Positions 32,318 through 41,868 of a DNA stretch of 49,224 nt are shown piece by piece. Position 1 is the stretch's first letter. Each line of letters opens with the position of its first letter. The stretch lies in the NCBI GenBank assembly GCA_001579985.1, contig LRSR01004791.1:1-49224 (forward strand), given 5' to 3'. The stretch is from Hypsibius dujardini. Lineage: Eukaryota; Tardigrada; Eutardigrada; Parachela; Hypsibiidae. A model generated the notes under the pieces. It was not told the DNA's origin, did not search any database, and saw nothing but the letters and a program-made list of their open reading frames with translations. A program made the position numbers and the translations under genes.

Positions 32318-32715
32318 CTCTGATCTTCAGGGCACCACCGTTGGCAGATCCTGAAAAGCGTAAATATACTGTACACTCCCGATCTCAAGGGTCGATTTTA
32401 GGTCCGGCCTGAAAACACGTTCCGTCGCTCGCTTGGTTGTTCATTCAGATTCACTTAAACTTTATTGACTTGAAAATTTTGAAACCGAAATCATCATTTC
32501 AATCAAACAAGGTAGCATAGCCTGTCAGGCAAAAACCAACGGGCCAATCACAGACAAGTGAACGGAATTGAACGATCCGCTCAAGCTTGATGTGAATCGG
32601 CGGTGGTGGGGCATAATCGACCCTTAAGATCGGGAGCGTACAGTAACAGACGAATAAGCAGACGATGAAAACGACAGACAGGAAATCACAGGGAAAAATT
32701 GAGAGTTAACAGACA
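32318..32715 (-). pseudogene. fragment of the two-module secreted gene (exon 5 start plus intron)
   Basis: 32318-32358 matches the first bases of exon 5 of the gene at 45514-47741 (CACCACCGTTGGCAGATCCTG, with the acceptor), and 32646-32715 matches the adjoining intron (ATCACAGGGAAAAATTGAGAG). A MITE separates them. Only about 40 bp of exon remains. Confidence 0.65.
32369..32643. mobile_element. 275-bp MITE with TA target (Tc1/mariner-like)
   Basis: Ends CTGTACACTCCCGATCTCAA and the complement of TTAAGATCGGGAGCGTACAG match over about 30 bp with two or three changes. A TA dinucleotide lies at each side. Confidence 0.8.
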
Positions 32716-32720
32716 TTTAA

Positions 32721-33376
32721 TGTCCCGCTTTCTTTTTAAAACTGCCTTCTAGTCCCGTAAATGTCTCTCCGTACCTGTCTGTAACTCGCGCTAACCACCA
32801 TCATCGCGCAAAATACTTTCTGTCTTGCCCCCCTTATAAGTGAGTATCTACAACATCGAGGGTGCCTTTATCAGGTCCTTCGGGTCGTACGGCAGCGCGC
32901 CCGGTGAGTTCGATTGCTTGGCCGGGATCGCAGTCTCCTCGGACGGCAAGATCATCATCTCCAACCGCTACAACCACCGCGTTTCCGTGCACAACCCCAA
33001 CGGCCGGCACCTCCTCACCTTCGGCTCTGAGGGCCACCTCGAGTGCCAGTTCCAGTATCCTTACGGCGTGGCAGTCAGCCACAACTCCATCTACGTCTGC
33101 GACAAGGACAACGCCCGCGTCCAAAAGTTCTCCCTTTACGGATGGTTCATCGGTAAGATTGGGGGACCCGGGGTCCGCACCAATTCCCTCAACAACCCTC
33201 ACTATGTCTGTCTGTCTCCGACCGGGGATCGAGTCTTCGTCTCGGATTCAGGCAACAATCGGATCGCTGTCTTCGACTCCCGCGACGGTAGTCAGATCAC
33301 CTCGATTGGCGGTGAGGGCACGACGGACGGCAAGTTCCAGTACCCTGGCGAGCTGGCCATGCATGAGAATGATTAG
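32721..33376 (+). pseudogene. NHL fragment D with intron remnant
   Basis: Begins inside a copy of TRIM-NHL intron 5 (32721-32839), so it arose from genomic DNA. The acceptor is changed from TTATAG to TTATAA. The open frame from 32840 covers about four blades (SIYNIEGAFIRSFGSYG to AMHEND). It then jumps to sequence matching 6321, deleting about 410 bp, and stops at TAG 33374-33376. NHL fragment D lacks what fragment C has and the reverse is also true. Confidence 0.85.
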
Positions 33377-33627
33377 TTATGTTACTACCTCTTAGAGATA
33401 TACTACCGGGCTAATCCTGCCGGTAGTCACGTGACCTGCATGCCTCGTTCGCTTCTTGTCAAGCTGTCTCTCTTTGTATGTGTGTGATTTCCGCCTTGTT
33501 TATACAGTGCGTGCATTTTACGGACCCAATTTTTGTGTGTCGGACCCTTTTTCCGGAAACCGTTTGCCTTGCATTTCCTTCTCCTGTGTATGTATGTATA
33601 CAAGAGTCCCTGCTTTTGCCTTTCCAG

Positions 33628-33783
33628 GACTACCCGATGTCGTGCACCATCGGAACAACGACTACTACTAGCGGAAGTAGTCGGCTGACTAAGGACATTT
33701 TGGGCGACCTTGACCGGACGCCTAACACATACAGCTCGAACAGCGGATATAACTACCGGACAAGATACGTCCCCAGGCTTTGA
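33628..33783 (+). CDS. T exon copy D, intact frame
   Basis: Acceptor TTTCCAG at 33621-33627, then 52 codons to TGA with one residue differing from 6576-6731 (Ser to Cys after DYPM). There is no full NHL gene upstream to splice to. It could only be used by transcription from fragment D or by long-range splicing. Confidence 0.4.
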   Translation, partial: DYPMSCTIGTTTTTSGSSRLTKDILGDLDRTPNTYSSNSGYNYRTRYVPRL

Positions 33784-34440
33784 GCAAGAACAAATTTGCT
33801 ATATATGCGTGCTCGATCGATAGCTGTAAAATAACGCTGACTTGGGCTTTTTTGGCAGGGACTGCGAAAGTGAAATGCAATGAACACTGCGTTTTGCAAT
33901 TTTATTATATTAAATTACTTTGATAGAAGGTGGAAGGTCTCACTACGGTTCGGACATCACCATTGCTGTCAGTTACAATCACGGGTATTTAATCACTAAA
34001 TTTAACTGTTTCAGTCCTCGCAATTCGACCACTTATGGCTGTATCTTGTTTGTTTGTCTGTCCACCTACAGGCCAGACAAATGTCTATTATACAGGAGGC
34101 GGTCTGTGCATGAATATTGCAAGAATTTGGTGAGTAATAGGAAGCACTCCGGATAAGAACTTCGCAGAGTCTACTGAAAACAAATGAAGATGATCAGAAA
34201 CTGAGACAGTACAAGAAGATTGTGCGCCAGTTGAGTTTAAATTGCTGGGTTTTTAAATCTAAACCCACGAGACTGATACCATAGTTCCACAAATACAAGG
34301 ACTGAAATGTCTTTTTTGCCAGGGATTGTACGCCTAACACGTTGAACGGTCCTTGATTATAGGGAAAACAGCCAGGGCTCAATGAGGAATGAACAGTTTT
34401 CGCTTTGACGACGAGCCTCCCGGGGGCCGCTTCATCCCTT
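33784..34440. repeat. array segment S, fourth copy
   Basis: Same order as the copy at 6745, with a very short CTGT tract (34044-34062). The site equivalent to the large transposon target reads GGATAAGAACTTCGCAGAG (about 34151), an empty site. Confidence 0.75.
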
Positions 34441-34884
34441 ATTGGTGGTGTGTGCCATTCGTCGTCCTCCAAGTTTGGGACCGGACAATCCACCTCGGGG
34501 AACGCCTACATATTCAATAGCATTACTGACTGCAGAACATTCGAATAAAAGCACAACAATCTTACCGAAAAATGCAATCCTAAATTTCTTCCCCGGCTCC
34601 GGAAGCGGCGCAGTGAGCTCATTCTCATGGTTTTCATCGCCCCCAAAGTCGTTCCCAGAGTCATGCTGAGGTTTTGTCCTCGCGGCATCTTCATTAGAAC
34701 GCCAACCCACACCAGAACCATGGAAATCGCTTATCCCGCGAGCATGTCGAACGAAGGGTCGGTTATCTTTTCCGTCGACATTCTGCCTCACCTCTGAATG
34801 TCCTCCTAAATCTGACCGGCTCTCCAGGCAGCTCAAATGAAACAGCAGGATTAGTATTCCAGTCCAAATGGCAAGGCGTTCCAT
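34432..34884 (-). CDS. P5: small secreted protein, possibly unspliced form
   Basis: ATG at 34884, signal peptide MERLAIWTGILILLFHLSC, core NVDGKDNRPFVRHARGISDF, a longer acidic part (GNDFGGDENHENE), then PLPEPGKKF. At the usual donor, GTACGT is replaced by a sequence without GT. The frame reads straight through the former intron as a hydrophobic segment (IAFFGKIVVLLFECSAV) and then exon 2 to TGA at 34432: 150 aa. A GTAAGA 36 nt before the acceptor would give a very short intron. So this copy may encode a single-pass membrane form. The next gene upstream on the other side is not a receptor but the inverted segment at 35160. Confidence 0.6.
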   Translation of the reverse strand: MERLAIWTGILILLFHLSCLESRSDLGGHSEVRQNVDGKDNRPFVRHARGISDFHGSGVGWRSNEDAARTKPQHDSGNDFGGDENHENELTAPLPEPGKKFRIAFFGKIVVLLFECSAVSNAIEYVGVPRGGLSGPKLGGRRMAHTTNKG

Positions 34885-35159
34885 GTTGAAACTGTCGGTT
34901 TTCGCAAATTGGAAAAAGTGAAAGATGCCCAGTCGTTCTTGGGTAAAAACAGCCTCTGTACAGTTAGTTTGCTCTTGCAGAGTAAACCCGATAATTGTTG
35001 GTTCTTAACAGCTGTATACCAATATGATGAGACTCCCTTTGGATCATATGCGGCGATACCCTCTCGTAAATGAAATTTCTAGAAAAGCCCGCAAAAGTGT
35101 TTCGTCGGTAGATTTGAGAAACAAACAGCCTAATCTATGCCGGGTATGATCGACTAAAA

Positions 35160-35620
35160 GAATATCAGAAAATAATGTTAACAAATTGATTGATTGATTG
35201 ATTAACACGTGGTTATGTTTCACTGTAGAATACATTCAGTGTGACTGAAAGCCATACCTTTCTATAGTACTTCCTACAGTGCACGTACCTGCTCGAAGAA
35301 CGGATTAAACCGGTTTTTCCTCAAATCTACCGACGAAAACCTTGCCGTGTTGTGACAAAAATTCAAGTACGACACAAAATACCAGTTTACCAATAAAGGC
35401 GGCATGTGTTGTGCGTTGGTTTGACAATTATAAGCGTAACGGTAGTTTTGTGTCGTGCTTGAATTTTCGTCACAACATGGCACAGCTCCAGGCCTTTAGC
35501 GTGAGTTAATTCCTGATCCAACGTCACTTTCTCATTGAGATATTCTCTCTACAATGTAATATTTGGCACAATTGCTAATAAAAGCTATTTTCTGGGCATT
35601 TCTGCAGGTTCTCAACATCT
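35160..35620. repeat. inverted piece of a P-G spacer
   Basis: The order of the blocks is reversed relative to other spacers. ACTTCCTACAGTG precedes the MITE, and GGCACAGCTCCAGGCCTTTAG, TCTCTACAATGTAATATTTGG and TTTTCTGGGCATTTCTGCA follow it; each is the complement of the corresponding block near 25640-26090. A few dozen bases near 35282-35345 are extra. Confidence 0.7.
35347..35477. mobile_element. 132-bp foldback MITE, copy 5 (inside the inverted segment)
   Basis: Same element as at 8958, with ends ...CGTCACAACA at the right. Confidence 0.8.
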
Positions 35621-35626
35621 GGCACA

Positions 35627-35825
35627 ATGAAGTTTTTGAACCTCTTCCTCCTCTCCGTATGCCCATTGACCGCAATCAGCATTGAAACGGCGTAAAGGCT
35701 GGACTAACAATGCCCCTTGTGACGTCGACTGCGGTAGAAGCATAGCTGAGCAGAACCAGTGCTGCCGTGCTCATGGATTCAGCGGAGGAAACTGCAACGG
35801 TGGAGCCTGGAGTTGGTATCAGTAA
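35627..35825 (+). pseudogene. small secreted Cys-rich peptide, frame broken
   Basis: ATG at 35627 opens a signal-peptide-like stretch (MKFLNLFLLSVCPLTAISIE) and stops at TAA 35693-35695. From about 35690 the frame shifted by one base is open to TAA at 35825. It encodes a short peptide with five Cys, including a CC pair, ending in a Gly/Trp/Tyr-rich tail. The two halves look like one small antimicrobial-type peptide gene broken by a one-base shift. Alternatively GTAAAG near 35692 is a donor with a 46-nt intron, but that removes well-formed Cys-rich sequence. Not assigned to a family. It sits between P5 and P6 next to the inverted segment. Confidence 0.45.
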
Positions 35826-35910
35826 AATAATAATTACGCTTTAATTGGTTGCTTTTTCAAGTTCATTCCTTTAAATTTAGCGTTTCACGCAATGGCTGAG
35901 ACTGTCGATG

Positions 35911-36322
35911 TCATTTCACAACAGTTTGATATGCCCCTTTGTATAGCACTGTATGTTCCATATAACAGAACTGCTAATTCATATACAACAGCATATACCG
36001 GCTTCGGTAGCGGCGTAATGATCCCATTCTCATGGTGTTCAACGTCCTCCCCAGAGTCATGTTGTGGTTCTGCCCTCGCGGGACCTTCATTCAAACGCCA
36101 TTCCACAACAGAGCCATGGGAGTCGCTTATCCAGCGAGAATGTCGAACGAAGGGTCGGTTATCTTGTCCGTCGACATTCTGCCTCACCTCTGCATGTCCT
36201 AAATCTGACCGGCTCTCCAAGCAGCTTAAATGCAACAGCAAGATTAGAATTCCACTCCAGATGGCAAGGCGTTCCACGTTGAAACTGTTTTTTTTCGAAA
36301 TTGGAAAAAGTGAAAGATGCAA
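35911..36322 (-). CDS. P6: small secreted protein, diverged copy
   Basis: The usual ATG is GTG here (36280-36282). An in-frame ATG 13 codons upstream (36322, MHLSLFPISKKNSFNVERL) could replace it, at the cost of a longer N-terminus before the hydrophobic stretch. The core is VDGQDNRPFVRHSRW. The donor is GTATAT (35998) and the acceptor ...CATACAG (35949), a 50-nt intron whose sequence differs from other copies; exon 2 would end within about ten codons. It faces G3, with about 0.45-0.5 kb between starts. Whether it is functional is uncertain. Confidence 0.45.
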
Positions 36323-36776
36323 GTCGTTCTTGTGTAAAAACAGCTTCTGTACAGTTAGTTGGCTCTTGCAGACTATAGCCGATAACTGTTAGTTCTTAAC
36401 AGCTGTATACCAATTTGATGAGACTGCCTCTGGGTCAGATGCGGTGATACCCTCTCACAATTGAAGCTTCTAGAAAAGCCCACAGACGTTTTTTCGTCGG
36501 TAGATTTGAGAAAAAACCGGTCTAATCCATTCCGGTTATGATTGACTAGTGCCATGCCATACCCTCTAATCCGGTGAAGTTCTTCGAGCAGGTATATGCA
36601 CTGTAGGAAGTATTATAGAAAGGTATGGCTTTAAGTCGCACTGCATGTATTCTTCAGCGAAGCATTGCCACGTGTTCTCCTCAATCAATTTGTTAATCTT
36701 TTTTTTCTGATATTCTTATACCGTAATGCCTTAGTGCTTATTTTGTGCTTAGGGTGCTTTGTGATAACACGGAAGT

Positions 36777-39700
36777 ATGAACAACGATAGCATAACCAGT
36801 TGCAACTGGCCAGTCGAGCCCGCCACCAATGACACCCTTCCCGGGCCGGATTATTACGTCAAAGCCGTCTTATTCCCGATCATCCTTGCTGTCAACACTG
36901 TGGGAAATGTTCTTATTTTGGTCGTCCTTGGAACAGATAGAAGCAAGACTTCAGTCCATGTCTACCGGATTTCGGTAGCTTGGTTTGATCTCAGCGTAGT
37001 GTGAGTTTGTACATTCTTAATTGCACTACATCTGTATGATGTCGCGGTCCTTACAAAAATATCCCCGTTCATGAAGCTAAACAGGTTTGAGTTAATTCCT
37101 GCCGTATTCTGCATAGATGGCTGGAGCTCTTTAATTATCTACAGTTGGTTCTGCCGGAGCCGTTTAATGGTGGAACAAATCTGCGGAATAGTATCAACTT
37201 CTATGGAGCGCAAACGTTTTGGCAGAACACGAGCATGCAAGTATCAAACTGGTAAGAACAAAAAGTCTCATCCCGGTGGGGATTAAAGTGTAGGGCAGAT
37301 CCACAGCCCCCCTCCCCCTCCCCTCGGAAGAAGGAAGGTATGTTTTGTCTCGAGGGCGAACGGGTTCGAAGTGAAGAATGACGGAGAATGCGTAGAATGA
37401 TGGATGGCAGATTTGGGTAAGGGACAGCCAGCGATAGTGATGGACGGTTAGTTTGTTTAGCTGATTGTCGTTCATGGTCACTGACGGCTTGTCCGTTTGA
37501 TTGACGGTCGTTCATAATATCGGACGGTTAATTCGGTTGACTGAAGGTCAGTCAGGGTAGCTGTCGGTTAGCCCGGCTGATTAACTGTCGGCTTTGGTCA
37601 ATGACGGTGAATCATTGTGTCTGACGGTTAGTTCGGTAAGATAATCGATCAGAGCACTGTTTCTATCGGTGAGTCCGGTCAGCGAACGGTCGTGCAATGT
37701 TATTGTAGGGTCGCTGACTAAAATAACCGATTTTGCTTTTTACCACGAGCTCAGTGCGTTGATCGCTTGATTGCTTGAATGTGTGAGTGATTCCTTGGTT
37801 CAGGGTAGTTCATGGTTTCAAACTCCCAGCCAGTCACCCGTTTGATGCGCATCATCTTTTCCTTTCTCCGTGGCTTCTCGGGAATGTCATGTCTAATACG
37901 GATTAATGAGATTATTGAATCCGTATGGAAACTAGCCTTAAAACAAAAATGTTGTAGGACACTGATTGTATTCGGTCTCGAACGACTCTACGCCACAATC
38001 CGGCCCCTGCAATTCCGCACTGCCAGGTCAATCCGTCGTGCGATTTACCTGGAGTTGGTGGTGGTCGTGCTGGCGGTGCTTTACAGCCTGGAGTATCTCA
38101 TCAGTTGGTATTACGCACTTCAACATAGTCCGGATTTAGTTCTTCAAGACTTGGCAGCAGAGGCACAGTACTTGACTCCGGGGTTGCTCCGTTGGTACAA
38201 CGTTCAAAATGAAGCTGATGTAAGAGCCATTCTCATTTTCCTTCGAAAAGGAAATACAGATGAGCAAATAATGCGATTTACGTGGCGTGGGTCAGATGAA
38301 TACAAGCGCTCGTTTAGGATCCTTCCTAGTCGGAACCAGGACCCCTCTTTGTAAAGCCAGGGGGTGGGCAGAGAGGGGTTCTGGTTCCTTTTTTTAAACT
38401 GAACTCAAATTCAACATGTTTTTCCTGATTATTTCGATACTTGTGTGATTGCGGGGTCTGATTTTTAATGGCCCCCCTGCGATTTCAAACCTTGTCCAAA
38501 AACTTCATTTTTTTGTCAACTTTGAAGCAATCATGTACGTTTTTAACCTTTCTTTCCAGTTCTTTACAAGGAGCTTAATACATTAGACCCGAACAAACCC
38601 CAAGTTTAATTAAAAACGAAATTGAAATCCAGTTTTGAAAGTTTCCCTTGGAAATCAAGCCCCCACATCTTCGTAAGTTTCAAAATATCAGGCAAGGGGC
38701 TGAACTTTGGCTTCAGTTCCAGAAAAATGTTTTTTTGCCTCTTGGTCCAACCATGAGGGGTCCTGGTTCGACCTGTAAAGACCTTAAACGAGCCTCTGGA
38801 TAAGTAAAGCTCAATGTGTTAACCCTCCCCCATGTTAAAGAACTACGATTTACGTGGCGTTGATTTAAATTGAATTGAAATGAAAGATTTATGTGGCGCG
38901 GATGAGGTGAGTATTTGCGCTCGTTCATGATCCTTACAAGTTGGAACCAGGACCCTTGTCCAAGAACTTCAGTTTTTTTTGTCAAATTTGAAGCATTCAT
39001 GATACTTTTTAACCTTCATTTGCAGTTCTTAATAAGGAGCTTTATATATTAGACCCTAACAAAACCCAAATTTAATCGAAAACGAAATCGAAATTCAGTT
39101 TGAAAATTTTTAAATTCCCGGGGGCCTTTGGAAATCAGGTCCCTACATTCCCGCGCGTTTCCAAATGATCAGAAACAAGGGACCGAACTTTTGGCTTCAG
39201 TTCTAGAAAAACGTATTTTTGCCCCTTTGCCCACCCCCTGGCTCAGCCATGAGGGGTCCTGATTCCAACTTGTAAGGACCCTAAACGAGCTTCTGGATGA
39301 GTAGGGCTATGAGCTAACCCTCCTCCTGTGCAAAAGAACTTAGTACTTAGCGCTGATTTCTCTCCGGACTTGTCTTGCAAAATGTCCGTTTTAGGTAGCG
39401 ATACAGATTGGCAATTGGATCGCTATTTTCACCATCGACTGCTGCCTGCTGATTGTCCTGCACCGCCACCTCAAAACCCGAAAAACCCTTTTCCACGCGC
39501 CAGGACGGGCTCCGGCAGCAAGCCGAGGCAGCCAGGGCAGTGGCAGCGCGTTACGGCTAGTCATTGCCTGTAGCGCCCTCTACGTCTTCACCATGGCCCT
39601 TCCCATCACCTGCAACATCCTAATTATTGCGAAAGAACCCCCGCATTGCTCCTACTACATCACCACGAAGACCCTTGACCTGCTCAGCGGTCTCGGGACT

Positions 39701-39946
39701 ATGTCTCTCCTGGTCAACTATTCCGCTGGAATTTTCCTGTATTGCCTTACGTGGAAACGGTTTCGCGAGCGCATCAAAAGCTGGGTGCGACTCTGGTTCC
39801 CAACAGTGGCCAGACGCGAGCGACGTTCTTCCAGTGAGATGACGGTAATGGAAAATATAAGCCGTTCCTCGATCATGGACGGAACAATGGACACCGTGCC
39901 TCCGGTATTACCGGCGATCGTCACGAGTGGCCAATCCCCGAAATAA
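36777..39946 (+). CDS. G3: class A (rhodopsin-like) GPCR
   Basis: Exons 36777-37000, 37117-37251, 37958-38219 and 39395-39946 give 390 aa. The same motifs as G2 are present: NTVGNVLILVV in helix 1, VAWFD in helix 2, ERLYATIRP after helix 3, FTMALP in helix 6, NYSAGIFLYCLTWKRFR at the end of helix 7. The loop encoded by exon 2 differs from G1 and G2 (VLPEPFNGGTNLRNS), the part most likely exposed outside between helices 2 and 3. The C-terminus is 12 residues longer than in G2 because the terminal stop is read through (PPVLPAIVTSGQSPK). All splice sites are GT-AG; the exon 3 acceptor is TTGTAG. Head to head with P6. Confidence 0.8.
37430..37660. repeat. degenerate GACGGTTAGTTCGGT repeats in G3 intron 2
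   Basis: Loose repeats of about 28-32 bp with cores such as GACGGTTAGTT and GACGGTCGTTCA. Not found in the same intron of G1 or G2. Confidence 0.55.
38302..39294. mobile_element. nested MITEs in G3 intron 3
   Basis: First end after GATGAATA (38294-38301), last end before GATGAGTA (39295-39302), the same target as in G1. Inside, at least three partial copies of the CAGGGGCTCGTT family lie one within the other (GGGTCCTGGTTCGACCTG near 38760, ACAAGTTGGAACCAGGACCC near 38940). Confidence 0.7.
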
Positions 39947-40627
39947 TTAATGGCTATTTTATGTGATCAATTCTATGCTCATGTTCCATGGTGTTATGCT
40001 ACGCTATGCTACGCTACGCTACGCTATGCTATGCTACGCTATGCTACGCTATACTCGTATATTTATGGTTATGCTTAACGTATAGGGATACTTTCAATGT
40101 TATGCCAAGCAATTCAATTAGCAGCAGCCACGATCTGAATATGAATAACAAATAATCGAACTGAATACACAGTGTAAATTGATCACGCTGTACCGATAAT
40201 CAATTAGAGGACCAGAACTCGTACTCGGAAGTCGTTATAATGCCGGCTGCAAAATTCTAGCGTAAGTTCGGGAATGTTTTGAGACAAACTGAGAACCGTC
40301 ATTTCACGGTCACTACTAACCCCACCGTCTCAACTTTTGTTTTGTTACAGCGCCTGTCCAAGTGAGCATTTACAGGTCAAAAAATTAGATTTAGGCTACA
40401 CCCGAGAAAATGCCATACAAAACCAATGGCAGACCTGATCTCAATAATGGCCCATTCACACCTTCATTTGCTCCCAAAAAATAATTCATTCCGGAAAACC
40501 AAAACGTTTTTCAAATAACCAACCACAATAACGCAGCAATAAAAAAAGGATCATGGGTCGGGTGCATTTACGAGAGAGGGCGCAATAACTTGACAGCAAC
40601 TTAATAACTTAATAATTCGGCAGGATT
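39947..40627. other. 3' flank of G3
   Basis: Related to the flanks of G1 and G2. A local tract of ATGCTACGCT/ATGCTACGCTACGCT (39996-40050) is expanded only here; the other flanks have a single ATGCTATGCTCGTAT. No gene seen. Confidence 0.6.
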
Positions 40628-41240
40628 TTGTCATTACTAGATAGAAATTTACTTATTGAAAAATATTTACAAGTTGTCGAGGTCGTGCGCGTCAGTCATC
40701 ACAAAAATCTGATGACGCTAAAATGTAACAAATTCAATTGGCTTTTAAATAACTCTACTCGAATTTTTTCATCAAGCAAGAGTACGAGTGAGAACTTCAT
40801 TTATCGTGACCTTGGTCAAATTTGGGAATATCCTCGCAGCGCAATTTTTAACCTGCGGTTTGCGGGGCTTAGTAATTGTCTCCCTGTTTGTGTTTATGTA
40901 AAACATACAAAGCGCTTCTGGAAACAGCAGTTTTGAAGCATTTTGTGTGAGATTTCATAAATAATTATCATGTTTGTAATTTTGCGACTTCACTTGTATC
41001 GAAACTTGAAGCGCCTAACAAGGCCTTACAACCTCAAATTTTTAATTGCTGGGACAGAATGTCTTAACGTCATAGCTTTTTTCATAGCTGACATTTTCGT
41101 CACTTTGTTCGGTGCACAAAGTAGATTTGAGCTTTCCAATCTTTTTGAAATTTTCCCTAACGATGATCAAGATGCGTTACAACTGTTTTAAATCAGATGT
41201 TATTATTTTTTCTGAATTTTTGGCGAATCTTTTATTCAGG
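40628..41240. other. unassigned AT-rich spacer
   Basis: Open frames at 40628-40936 and 40970-41191 have starts and stops but no recognisable domains, no copies and no splice context. Not called as genes. Confidence 0.4.
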
Positions 41241-41241
41241 G

Positions 41242-41287
41242 AAAATGTCAAGAATGACGAAAAATTTTTCGTCATTCTTGACATTTT
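41242..41287. repeat. perfect 46-bp palindrome
   Basis: AAAATGTCAAGAATGACGAA (then AAA) followed immediately by its exact complement. It would form a 23-bp hairpin with no loop, or a cruciform. Confidence 0.95.
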
Positions 41288-41319
41288 TCTATCTTCCGAT
41301 GTGAACTGATGTCCTCTAG

Positions 41320-41417
41320 GTCAATATAATACGGATCATGGCGAAGTAGACTTTGACGGCGACGGGCAGGTTAATTATAAAGAGTCTGAAGCTATGATGA
41401 CTAGCCATGATAACTGA
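41320..41417 (+). pseudogene. orphan last exon of a calmodulin-like EF-hand protein
   Basis: An acceptor CCTCTAG at 41313-41319 leads into about 32 codons ending TGA. They contain a full EF-hand loop (DFDGDGQVNYKE) and the calmodulin-like ending EAMMTSHDN. In calmodulin this is the fourth EF-hand and the C-terminus. No exons for the other EF-hands were found upstream on this strand, so this is an isolated duplicate exon or the end of a gene with distant exons. A weak relic of the exon start lies at 22618-22645. Confidence 0.6.
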
Positions 41418-41756
41418 TTGAACAGTTGACGCCATAAATCGTTCCTTCTTCACCATCGGTCAACGCTCAATCGGACATTTTGTCACTGTCCAATCATCTG
41501 AACTGCATATTCTGTTTGAATCGTTGATGAATTTTTCTAAACGATACACAAAAACTGTTTAATGAACATTCTGCATAATAGAAATGCAAATGTATATTTG
41601 GAATAGTAAAAAAGCCCAATGAAATATGAGAGATGAGTCCACTGAACGACAGAAACATTCCGGCCCCCTCGTTCAGCTGCGGTACGATTTCTCGACGAAA
41701 AACGTTAATCGAATGACCGGCAAAATATCATGTGTTCCGATTAAAGTTTTTCGTCA

Positions 41757-41868
41757 AGAAATCGGAACACCGGCATGTTACCATGTGTTCCGATTAACGT
41801 TTATTTGTCGAGAAATCGGAACACCGGCATGTTACCATGTGTTCCGATTAACGTTTATTTGTCGAGAA
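41757..41868. repeat. 54-bp tandem repeat with a hairpin in each unit
   Basis: Two full units of GAAATCGGAACACCGGCATG followed by TTACCATGTGTTCCGATTAA and CGTTTATTTGTCGA, with a diverged half-unit before them (41710-41757). CGGAACAC and GTGTTCCG in each unit pair to a hairpin. The unit is a multiple of three, so a frame is open across it, but that frame looks like chance. Confidence 0.85.

Noticed and set aside
32721-33376. NHL fragment D as a processed retrocopy
   Set aside because: It retains intron 5 sequence in front of the exon and has no poly(A) tail.
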